From: a virus | IMG/VR virus record: IMGVR_UViG_3300042922_000416 | Location: 1-40,611 of that record | Length of the DNA: 40,611 bases | Strand: one strand, 5' to 3' | Shown: piece after piece, positions 22,904 to 29,653 of the stretch | Layout: every line of letters begins with the position of its first letter | Numbering within the stretch: position 1 is the first letter of the stretch | Made by a program: the position numbers and the translations under genes | Notes under the pieces: generated by a model | The model's database searches: none | What the model was told of the DNA's origin: nothing | What the model saw: only the letters and a program-made list of their open reading frames with translations

Positions 22904-24259
22904 ATGCTGCGTTGGTTCTTGGCTGATCTGAGGACCGGCCGGCAGATTCTTGACCTTCCGGTGGTTTCGGGTCGGTGGCAGCGGTTGTTGAACCGGCCGG
23001 AGACGCTTGAGTGCACGGTTGATTTGCGTGACCCGGATGTGCAGGCGTTGCATGTGCGGAACACGGCAGCGGTCGCGAAGACGATTCTTGCGGTTGCGGA
23101 GGGGGATGTGGTGTTGGCGGCTGGCCCGATCTGGGCGAAGTCGTATCAGCGGGACGATTCGACGGTTACGTTGTCGGCTCGGGGCGTGTGGTCGTACTAC
23201 GATCACCGCCACATCCTGCCCTTGTTGGCGGCGACGCTGCCGGTGACGGACTTCACTGTCCCGGACCCGGATGAGTCTGGGAAGACGATGCCGAATCCTG
23301 CGGTGAAGACGTCGTACAACGGGTTCGAGTTGGGCACGATTGCGAAGAAGCTGGTTCAGCAGGCGCACGCGTGGACTGGTGGTTCGCTGCCGGTCGTGTT
23401 TGAGGCTGACCGGGTTGCTGCGGTTGATGACAACCACGAACGTAACTATGAGGGCTCGGATTTCAAGGTTCTGGGTGACGTGTTGCGTCAGTTGCAGGAG
23501 GTTGAGAACGGGCCGGATATTCGGTTCATGCCGCGGTTCACGTCAGACAAGCTCGGTATTGAGTGGGTGTTGCAGACGGGCACTGAGACGCAACCTTTGC
23601 TGTTCTCGAACGTTACTCATCGGTGGGATGCGACGGCGAAGGATTCTCCGGTGTCGAACTTCCGCATCGATGAGGATGGGTCGTCGCTCGCTGACCTGGG
23701 GTGGGTGACTGGTGGTCGTGCTGCGGATGAGGTGTTGGTGTCTCGCCGCTATTCGACTGGTCTTGTCGGGCGTGGTTACCCGTTGTTTGAGGCGTTGGAT
23801 TCGTCTCGGTCTTCGGTGGTGAAGCAGGCGACGTTGGATCGTCACGCCGCGGAGTTGGTGAACACTGGTTCCGCACCGTTCGAGACCTGGCAGTTCGATG
23901 TCGAGGCGAACGTGCAACCGCTGCTCACCCAGTATTGGGAGGGCGATTTCATTGAATTGGATTTCCGCCCGTATGGGTCTGACGTGTATACAGCGTACGC
24001 GTTGGCGTCGGCTGGGGATGGTTTCTTCGAGGCTGGCGGGCTGTTCGAGACGCAGGAAGATTTCTACTCGCCTGGCGCTCTGGTGGAGGACCCGGACAAC
24101 CCGGGGTTCTACATCAATGGTGCGCCGGTGCGGACTGAGGTTGCGGGTGACCCGTACTTGGTTGAGGGTGGCACGTTCCGTCAACGCATCATTGCTATTG
24201 GTGGGGATGAGCGTGGCGAGACGGTTTCGGTGCAGTGTGAGCCTAGGAGGGCCGTGTGA
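22904..24259 (+). CDS. Minor tail protein (ReqiPepy6 Gp37-like)
   Basis: 451 residues; AAAGGGG before ATG 22904. It begins with Trp-Phe-Leu-Ala-Asp-Leu-Arg-Thr-Gly and has Trp-Ser-Tyr-Tyr-Asp-His-Arg, then Asp-Ile-Arg-Phe-Met-Pro-Arg, features of the Gp37-like tail-hub family of actinophages that corresponds in place to Tal. It is coupled to the next gene by a GTGA overlap. Confidence 0.8.
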   Translation: MLRWFLADLRTGRQILDLPVVSGRWQRLLNRPETLECTVDLRDPDVQALHVRNTAAVAKTILAVAEGDVVLAAGPIWAKSYQRDDSTVTLSARGVWSYYDHRHILPLLAATLPVTDFTVPDPDESGKTMPNPAVKTSYNGFELGTIAKKLVQQAHAWTGGSLPVVFEADRVAAVDDNHERNYEGSDFKVLGDVLRQLQEVENGPDIRFMPRFTSDKLGIEWVLQTGTETQPLLFSNVTHRWDATAKDSPVSNFRIDEDGSSLADLGWVTGGRAADEVLVSRRYSTGLVGRGYPLFEALDSSRSSVVKQATLDRHAAELVNTGSAPFETWQFDVEANVQPLLTQYWEGDFIELDFRPYGSDVYTAYALASAGDGFFEAGGLFETQEDFYSPGALVEDPDNPGFYINGAPVRTEVAGDPYLVEGGTFRQRIIAIGGDERGETVSVQCEPRRAV

Positions 24260-24984
24260 GCGCAGGTTACTCGCGGGGGCAGGGTGACGGTCTCGATAAT
24301 CTGATTGAGGATATCCGGGCGATTCAGCGCAGGTTGCGTGAGCTGGAGATTCCGACTGGGACGCAGACGGCTTCGCTTGTGCAGCAGGTTCAGGCGAAGC
24401 TTGCGGAGTTGGATGCGACGGTTAACGCTTTGGTTGCGTCGGCGTTGGGAAACTATTATACGAAGGCTCAGACGGATTCCAAGGTCACTAGCCCGGGAAA
24501 CATTGCGCCGGCAAACGTGACCGCCTCTGGCACGGTTAGTGGAAACTACGGCGGCAACTTTCCGGCCGGTCTTCAATCGACGGGTGCGTACAACACGCTC
24601 GTGACTGGTGGCGGCGCGTATGTTGCCGCGTGGATTCATAATGACGGCCGGATTGGTTATGCTCCGTCGTCTCGTCGGTTCAAGACAGGGTTTAAACCTG
24701 TGGCGCTGACCATCGAGACCGTGTTGCGGTTGCAGGGGTTTTACTTCCAGTACCTTGCGATGGCTCCGTACGATCAGGAGCAGCAGCGCGTCATGATTGG
24801 CCTGTTGGCTGAGGACACGCACGGTGCGGGGTTCCCGTGGCTTGTTGATTACGACGAGAACGGTGACCCGTTCGGTATCCGAAATGATCTGCTCTCGGTC
24901 GTGGTGCTTGAGGGCATGCGTGATTTCTTCGGCCAGTTTGTGGAGCTGCGGGATCGTGTTGGACGGCTCGAGCTGGCTGTTTAG
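24256..24984 (+). CDS. Tail spike with S74-type intramolecular chaperone domain
   Basis: 242 residues from GTG 24256 (GGAGG upstream). An N-terminal coiled coil (about 12-66), a short Gly/Thr-rich stalk, then a peptidase S74-like domain from about residue 138: Ser-Ser-Arg-Arg-Phe-Lys, a Thr-Val-Leu-Arg-Leu-Gln-Gly-Phe-Tyr-Phe-Gln-Tyr helix-strand, Ile-Gly-Leu-Leu-Ala-Glu-Asp, and a terminal helix with heptads. S74 domains trimerise beta-helical fibres and then cut themselves off at a Ser. The fibre body before it is unusually short (about 70 residues). Confidence 0.75.
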   Translation: MSAGYSRGQGDGLDNLIEDIRAIQRRLRELEIPTGTQTASLVQQVQAKLAELDATVNALVASALGNYYTKAQTDSKVTSPGNIAPANVTASGTVSGNYGGNFPAGLQSTGAYNTLVTGGGAYVAAWIHNDGRIGYAPSSRRFKTGFKPVALTIETVLRLQGFYFQYLAMAPYDQEQQRVMIGLLAEDTHGAGFPWLVDYDENGDPFGIRNDLLSVVVLEGMRDFFGQFVELRDRVGRLELAV

Positions 24985-25433
24985 TGCTGGCAGGGAACCT
25001 GGGTGCCGTCCTCGAGGACCTGGCAGATGGTGTGCGTTTGCGTGCCGGGCACTGGCCCGCTGTAGGCGGGCTCTTCGACTACGGGTTCCGTGTACACGGG
25101 TTCTTCGGCTTGTGATGCTTCCCAGGCGGCTTGTTCTGCTGCTGCTTGTTCAGCGGCAACGCGTGCAGCTTCGGCTTCCGCAGCAACGCGTGCGGCTTCT
25201 GCTTCGGCGGCAAGTCTTGCGTTTTCTGCGACAACGGCGGCGGCTTGTGCTTCCTGTTCGGTTGCGAGGCCGTTGGTGTAGGGGAGCGTTGCGGGGTTGA
25301 CCGTGATGGCTGCGACGGTGGGTTCGGGTGCTTCTGCTGCTGCGCCACCGGTGAACAGGGTGACGGCTCCGAACGCGACGAGGGCGGTTGCTGCGATGAC
25401 TCCCGCGCCGGCTGCGATCTGCTTCTTGGTCAT
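24981..25433 (-). CDS. Antisense secreted or anchored Ala/Glu-rich protein
   Basis: 150 residues from ATG 25433. Residues 1-35 are a signal peptide or N-terminal anchor (Met-Thr-Lys-Lys, then Ala/Gly/Val). Residues about 60-110 are a long Ala-Glu-Arg coiled coil with tandem repeats of Glu-Ala-Ala-Arg-Val-Ala-Ala. The tail is Pro-rich with two Cys (Ile-Cys-Gln-Val and Pro-Cys-Gln-His). It lies opposite to the late genes; its stop overlaps the spike stop by 4 bases. TAAACT 7 bases before the ATG would fit a leaderless transcript. Spanin-like or exclusion roles are possible; neither is proven. Confidence 0.7.
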   Translation of the reverse strand: MTKKQIAAGAGVIAATALVAFGAVTLFTGGAAAEAPEPTVAAITVNPATLPYTNGLATEQEAQAAAVVAENARLAAEAEAARVAAEAEAARVAAEQAAAEQAAWEASQAEEPVYTEPVVEEPAYSGPVPGTQTHTICQVLEDGTQVPCQH

Positions 25434-25499
25434 GACACCAAGTTTAGGCGCATTTGATGGTTGTTCACCATAGGGGCTACCACTGAGTTAGGGGACCGT

Positions 25500-25949
25500 A
25501 TGAGACGTGTTTGGGGTGCGAGCGTTTGGTCTCCGACTGGTGTGCGTCCGGAGGATTGGCGGTACCGCGGGTTGTTCCGCGTGGTCTTGCCGCTGACGGA
25601 CTTGTTGTTCATGTATTTCGGTGTTGTTGGGTTTCATAACGGCATTGGGTCGGTGCAGGAGGCGGGCGGGCAGGCGTGGCAGGCGTGGTGGTCTGGCGGT
25701 ATCGCGTTGTCAGCGGTCGTCGCGTTTTTCGGTGTGGCGTTCCCGGCGCTGTGGCGGATTGAGGTTGTGGGGAAGATTGCGCTGATTAGCCTCGTCACGT
25801 ACTACGTCGCGTTGTTCCTGGCGCGTGGCGTGGATGACACGAACGTGACTGCCACGGCGGGTCTGATGGTGATTCTGATTCTGTTGCCGATCTGGCGTTT
25901 GGCGGATCTCGGGTATACCGCTTGGAAGCAGAAGCGGGGCGGCGCATGA
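25500..25949 (+). CDS. Four-pass membrane protein, lysis-region
   Basis: 149 residues from ATG 25500 (AGGGGACC upstream). Four hydrophobic segments lie at about 30-52, 65-85, 92-110 and 117-138, ending in a Lys-rich tail. It stands between the tail spike and the next membrane genes, where actinophages carry holins and accessory membrane proteins. It may help lysis. Confidence 0.7.
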   Translation: MRRVWGASVWSPTGVRPEDWRYRGLFRVVLPLTDLLFMYFGVVGFHNGIGSVQEAGGQAWQAWWSGGIALSAVVAFFGVAFPALWRIEVVGKIALISLVTYYVALFLARGVDDTNVTATAGLMVILILLPIWRLADLGYTAWKQKRGGA

Positions 25950-26344
25950 ACGAGGGTTTGAATGTTGCTGCGCTCGCGACTGCTGGTGTTTCTTTGTTGG
26001 CTGCGGTGCTGGTGTACGTGAATAGTCGTCGTGCGAATCGGACGAATGAGAAGAAGGCTGCGGCTGAGGATCACAACGCTACGTTCGCTTTGTCGTTCGA
26101 CATGATGAAGTACATAGATCAGCGCGTTGAGGAGAAGGTTGCTCCGATTCGGCAGCGTCTTGAGGAGCAGGAGGCGCGGGATCGTACGCGGACGAATGCG
26201 TTTGTTCGGGTGTTGCGTGCGATTTCGTTTCAGTGGCCTCGTGAGCATCCTGGTCCGGTGTTGGACCCGGTTGATATTGAGTCGATTGAGGACACGATTC
26301 CGCCGCATTGGCTTCGGGAGGGTGGGACTCCGAAGCAGTCCTAA
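25946..26344 (+). CDS. Membrane-anchored coiled-coil protein (DUF2746-like)
   Basis: 132 residues; ATG 25946 overlaps the upstream stop. One N-terminal membrane segment (about 6-25), then a charged coiled coil (about 30-85) and a soluble tail. This is the layout of small actinophage proteins next to holins. Role in lysis inferred from place. Confidence 0.65.
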   Translation: MNEGLNVAALATAGVSLLAAVLVYVNSRRANRTNEKKAAAEDHNATFALSFDMMKYIDQRVEEKVAPIRQRLEEQEARDRTRTNAFVRVLRAISFQWPREHPGPVLDPVDIESIEDTIPPHWLREGGTPKQS

Positions 26345-26359
26345 TGCCTCGGAGTCCCG

Positions 26360-26380
26360 CGCCCCCGTGGGGGCGTTCTT
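26360..26380 (+). terminator. Intrinsic terminator
   Basis: CGCCCCC (26360-26366) with GGGGGCG (26369-26375), then TTCTTA. It separates the preceding operon from the holin candidate. Confidence 0.75.
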
Positions 26381-26437
26381 ACGTTATTGGTTTCCTCGTG
26401 TGGAGCACATCGGGGTTGACCCTGAATGGAGTGTGTG

Positions 26438-26674
26438 ATGACTAGTGCGAAGGCTTGGGTTGCGGCGATTTACGCGGCGATTGGTTCTGGTTTGTCGGCG
26501 TTGGCGATTGTGTTGGTGGGCGATTTGACGTTGTCGGATTTGTCGCAGGCGCAGTGGTTGGCGATTGCGATTGCTGTGTTCACGAACTTTGGTGCGGCGT
26601 TTGGTTTGACGTGGGCGACGTCGAACAAGCCGGCTGAGGATGTCGCGACGGTGGTGTACACGTCGGGCGGTTAA
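26438..26674 (+). CDS. Putative holin
   Basis: 78 residues from ATG 26438 (GGAG upstream). Two membrane segments (about 5-27 and 40-60) with a short acidic loop; a small polar C-terminus. Size and topology fit a class II holin that would release the amidase. It lies between two terminators. Confidence 0.7.
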   Translation: MTSAKAWVAAIYAAIGSGLSALAIVLVGDLTLSDLSQAQWLAIAIAVFTNFGAAFGLTWATSNKPAEDVATVVYTSGG

Positions 26675-26708
26675 GTCTGCTGTTTGAATCTTGTCCTGTT
26701 TAAGCCGT

Positions 26709-26729
26709 GCCCCTTATGGGGCTTCATTT
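26709..26729 (+). terminator. Short intrinsic terminator
   Basis: GCCCC-TTAT-GGGGC (26709-26722) followed by TTCATTTG. Confidence 0.65.
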
Positions 26730-26744
26730 GTTTAAGGGGAACGC

Positions 26745-28646
26745 ATGGCGGACCTGATTCCGGCTACTGATGCATCGTCCTTTCGGTGGCCGCTCAAGGC
26801 GCGGGAGCGTCTTGCTTTGGACTTGGCGGACCCGGGTACGCCCGAGGGCGCGGTCCTTGCTGACGCAGTTGCTACTCAGGTGATTGCGCCGGATTCGCCT
26901 GCGGCTGAGGCGATTGCTGCGGCGACTTCGACGGCGGTCTCTGCTGCCGCTGATGCTGCTGCCGCGGTCGCTTCGCTCCCGGAACACTTGGATACCGAGG
27001 ATGGCGCTATCGCCGCGCTTGTCGGCTCGACCAGCTCGCAGACAAGAGCAGCACTGTCAGACACGTACGCAGCTGCCAGGACCGTCGACATGCTCGCCGA
27101 GGGAGCCTCCGCAGACGGCATCACCGACGACCTCGCGGTCTTCACCGCGGCGCGAACGAAGGCCGGCGCGAAGGGCATCGTTCACTTCCCGGCGAAAAAG
27201 GGTGCGGCCTCCACCACATATTTCCTGGCCGGCGTGCGCCCTGACCTCTCCGGAACGCAGATCACGACCGATCCCACGGTTGTACTCAAGATGGACGCCT
27301 CGCCGAACCTCAAGACGTTCGGCTTCCTGACGGATGTGACGGTCGAGAACACGGCGCACAGCTCGACCCTTCGGAAGCGGCATGCGCTCGATCTGCCGGT
27401 GGCGATCGGGATGGCCGCGAACGTAAGGCCGCAGCAGGTGGACCTCACTGCGATCGACCTCACCACGTGGGAGTCGCTGGCGGTCGAGGGCTCGGCCCTG
27501 GGTGTTCGCACGTTCGGCACGTTCACCGGCACGGTGACAGCCGATCAGGTTTCGTGGGCGAGCGCGTTTGCGGCGGGCACGCAGGGCAAGTTCGTCGTCC
27601 CGCAGCTCGGCGCACTCTATGAGGCTTGTGTGGAGACGACGAAGGCGGGCTCGAACACGAACAACGATACGGCGGGGATCATGATTCTCTCGGCCGACAA
27701 CCACAGCGTCGATGTCCGCATGCCTCGGAGCGGCGTGAGCCCGCTCATCATCGGTTCCGCGGACTTCGCGACCGGTGTTGGCGGGACTGGAATCACGCTT
27801 ACGCTTCCTGGCCAGTACGGGCTCCCTTCGACGTCGGGCGGCGTGAACGTTGGTGTTCGGCTGTTGGGCGCGCGCGAGGCCGAGTTCTACGCGAACGGAC
27901 GCATGTTCTACCGCCTGCGCACGCTCAAGGACATCGCCAAGGTTGGATTCGTGGCCGCGTTCCCGGATTCGAATCTCAAGACGATTCACCACGCGGTGTC
28001 CTACGGCACGAAGTTCGTGCCTACGAGCGCTCGGCGCTGCACGGTATCGATCGTCGGCGACTCGATCAGCTACGGCGCATGGACGCCGATCACCTACGGT
28101 GACCTGCTCCCGATTGCGTTCGCCGGCCTCCCCGGCGGTGGCGGCGTAAACGTGCGGCAGAACATCGCCGTCTCCGGGAGCACCGCGCAGCAGTGGGGCA
28201 CCGCGGGCGGCACGCAAGACATCGCCACGAAATCGTTCGCCGGTGATGACTACGTTCTCGTGATGCTCGGGACGAACGATGGCCAGGCACTCCGAACCGT
28301 CGCTGACTACCTGACGTACGTGGCGTACATCGCTGCGAAGATCATTGCGGACGGGTCCCGGCCAGTGTTCGGTCAGTTCCCGCTCTGGTGGTCTACCGGA
28401 GCGACCGGTGTTCCCGGAGCGCCAGGCGTGCAGAACTCCGGACGTGCGGCGTCGTTGCGAGCAGCCCTCACGAGCTTCTGCGCGAAGAACGGGTACCCGC
28501 TCGCGCTCGTCCAGGAAGCGATCGGCGACGTGTACGAGTGGCTTCCTGACAATATCCACCCGGACGAGCGCGGGCAGGCAGCGGTGGCTCGCGCGTTCGC
28601 TCAGGCGATTGCTAGGGATCGGATGCGTCAGCTTCCTGCCGGGTAG
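26745..28646 (+). CDS. Tail spike/fibre with SGNH (GDSL) hydrolase domain
   Basis: 633 residues; AAGGGG before ATG 26745. An N-terminal Ala-rich helical part (1-95) is followed by the Ala-Asp-Gly-Ile-Thr-Asp-Asp spike entry motif (about 126-132), a beta-rich middle, and from about residue 430 an SGNH hydrolase: Val-Gly-Asp-Ser-Ile-Ser (block I), Val-Ser-Gly-Ser-Thr (block II Gly), Leu-Gly-Thr-Asn-Asp-Gly (about 505-510, block III), Asp-Asn-Ile-His-Pro-Asp-Glu (about 600-606, catalytic Asp and His). It probably deacylates a cell-surface glycan during adsorption. Codon choice changes to C/G-ending at about 27.03 kb, inside the gene, which points to a swapped C-terminal module. Confidence 0.85.
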   Translation: MADLIPATDASSFRWPLKARERLALDLADPGTPEGAVLADAVATQVIAPDSPAAEAIAAATSTAVSAAADAAAAVASLPEHLDTEDGAIAALVGSTSSQTRAALSDTYAAARTVDMLAEGASADGITDDLAVFTAARTKAGAKGIVHFPAKKGAASTTYFLAGVRPDLSGTQITTDPTVVLKMDASPNLKTFGFLTDVTVENTAHSSTLRKRHALDLPVAIGMAANVRPQQVDLTAIDLTTWESLAVEGSALGVRTFGTFTGTVTADQVSWASAFAAGTQGKFVVPQLGALYEACVETTKAGSNTNNDTAGIMILSADNHSVDVRMPRSGVSPLIIGSADFATGVGGTGITLTLPGQYGLPSTSGGVNVGVRLLGAREAEFYANGRMFYRLRTLKDIAKVGFVAAFPDSNLKTIHHAVSYGTKFVPTSARRCTVSIVGDSISYGAWTPITYGDLLPIAFAGLPGGGGVNVRQNIAVSGSTAQQWGTAGGTQDIATKSFAGDDYVLVMLGTNDGQALRTVADYLTYVAYIAAKIIADGSRPVFGQFPLWWSTGATGVPGAPGVQNSGRAASLRAALTSFCAKNGYPLALVQEAIGDVYEWLPDNIHPDERGQAAVARAFAQAIARDRMRQLPAG

Positions 28647-28647
28647 C

Positions 28648-28812
28648 TCACCATGCGGCGCGGTTCATGTACGCGGTGGCGCACTCGTCGCTGCACTCGA
28701 AGATCCGCGCGGAGCGGGCTGCGGGCTCCATCACCCGTCCGCACTCGCGGCACCGGCGGGCACGCGGTTCGTGCAACCAGCGCGCGAGCCGTACGATCGG
28801 AGTCTCACCCAT
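28648..28812 (-). CDS. Small zinc-binding protein
   Basis: 54 residues from ATG 28812. Cys-Arg-Glu-Cys (about 21-24) and Cys-Ser-Asp-Glu-Cys (about 40-44) form a likely four-Cys zinc site in a basic protein. It is the last leftward gene and converges with the spike gene. Start without strong ribosome site; a longer form from 28941 is less likely as it would run through the terminator hairpin. Confidence 0.5.
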   Translation of the reverse strand: MGETPIVRLARWLHEPRARRCRECGRVMEPAARSARIFECSDECATAYMNRAAW

Positions 28813-28853
28813 GCGAGCAACGTAGCACTTGTCTGCACATAGCCCGACGCGCG

Positions 28854-28905
28854 AGCGCCCCCTCTCACCACCGTGAAGTGATGAGAGGGGGCGCTTCTGT
28901 CGTTT
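28854..28905 (+). terminator. Strong terminator ending the late block
   Basis: A perfect 14-bp stem: AGCGCCCCCTCTCA (28854-28867) with TGAGAGGGGGCGCT (28882-28895), then TCTGTCGTTT. It stands between converging late and lysogeny transcripts. Confidence 0.9.
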
Positions 28906-28916
28906 CCAGTGCGTTT

Positions 28917-29210
28917 CTAGTGACCGTTTCCAGTAGGCCACGGGTTGGGTGCGAATCCTCCCGGCCCATGCGAACCGATGTACGCCGTGTGCACCTTCTC
29001 CACCGCAACCCGGAGCGTCGGGAACACGCCCACGAGATCGTCATGCAACCATGCCCGGTAGAACCGTTCCCCACCCTCTGACACGATCCGCACCGTCCCG
29101 TACGCGCCGCGCTGATCCGTCAACGTCCAAACGCCCGGAGTGCTCTCTACACAATCCAGCAACGGATGCCACACACCCGCATACAACCACGCACCACCCA
29201 CAAGCTGCAC
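28917..29210 (-). CDS. Hypothetical protein downstream of HTH gene
   Basis: 97 residues if GTG 29210 is used, two bases after the upstream stop; GTG 29255 gives 112 residues with a GAGGCGG site and is an alternative. Trp/Tyr-rich (Gly-Ala-Trp-Leu-Tyr-Ala-Gly-Val-Trp) with a beta-strand pattern and one Cys. No family recognised. Cotranscribed with the HTH gene. Confidence 0.55.
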   Translation of the reverse strand: MQLVGGAWLYAGVWHPLLDCVESTPGVWTLTDQRGAYGTVRIVSEGGERFYRAWLHDDLVGVFPTLRVAVEKVHTAYIGSHGPGGFAPNPWPTGNGH

Positions 29211-29212
29211 GG

Positions 29213-29443
29213 TTATGGTGCCAACACGTTCAACTCCACATCGAACGCGCGGCACATCAGCACCGCCTCAGAGAACCGCAACACACGCCGCCCGTTCTCC
29301 ACACTCGAAACCGTCGTCACGTACCACGACAACGACGGCCGCAGATACCGGGCGAACTCCGCTTGCGTCATCGCTTCCTGTTCACGGAGGGCGCGCACAC
29401 GTTCCCCGATCCGGTGTTCTATGTCGCCTTGTACACTGTTCAT
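29213..29443 (-). CDS. XRE-family HTH regulator
   Basis: 76 residues from ATG 29443, chosen because TGAGGAG lies 6 bases upstream (ATG 29470 is open but lacks it). Residues about 10-65 are a helix-turn-helix: Arg-Ile-Gly-Glu-Arg-Val-Arg-Ala-Leu-Arg-Glu, Met-Thr-Gln-Ala-Glu-Phe-Ala-Arg-Tyr-Leu, Val-Ser-Ser-Val-Glu-Asn-Gly. It lies downstream of integrase and could control it or autoregulate through the dyads at 29534-29619. Confidence 0.75.
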   Translation of the reverse strand: MNSVQGDIEHRIGERVRALREQEAMTQAEFARYLRPSLSWYVTTVSSVENGRRVLRFSEAVLMCRAFDVELNVLAP

Positions 29444-29471
29444 CACCGACTCCTCACTCGAGTTGGTCATG

Positions 29472-29513
29472 CCCCCGGCCCTGTTACCGCAGGGTGCGGG
29501 GGTCCCTTTTCTG
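29472..29513 (+). terminator. Hairpin with T-run, upstream of the XRE gene
   Basis: CCCCCG (29472-29477) with CGGGGG (29497-29502), inner CCCTG/CAGGG, then TCCCTTTT on the + strand. On the minus strand it lies in the leader of the HTH gene, so it may act there as a leader hairpin instead. Confidence 0.55.
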
Positions 29514-29533
29514 TTATCGGTTCAAATGGTGCG

Positions 29534-29619
29534 CTGATTGGATGCGATCCGAATCAGTGCAGGCACTGACTGGGGGACCGACGTCGATAATGACGTATAC
29601 CAGTGTGACGTCAATATCG
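29534..29619. promoter_or_regulatory. Cluster of dyads between integrase and the XRE gene
   Basis: Three inverted repeats: CTGATTGGAT/ATCCGAATCAG (29534-29557, one bulge), CAGTGC-AG-GCACTG (29555-29568) and an imperfect 12-mer CGATAATGACGT/ACGTCAATATCG (29585-29619). GACGT occurs three times between 29579 and 29611. It is likely an operator region or integrase arm sites; the function is not settled. Confidence 0.45.
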
Positions 29620-29653
29620 AAGTCAAAGGCGAACCCCGTCGCCATTACACGCC

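Noticed and set aside
24981-25433. Diversity-generating retroelement around the tail spike genes
   Set aside because: No reverse transcriptase gene and no template/variable repeat pair were seen; the repeats here encode a coiled coil.
27057-28559. Long leftward frame of 500 codons opposite the SGNH tail gene
   Set aside because: It is the shadow frame of a high-GC gene; its product is Arg/Glu/His-rich without domains, while the + strand carries catalytic motifs.
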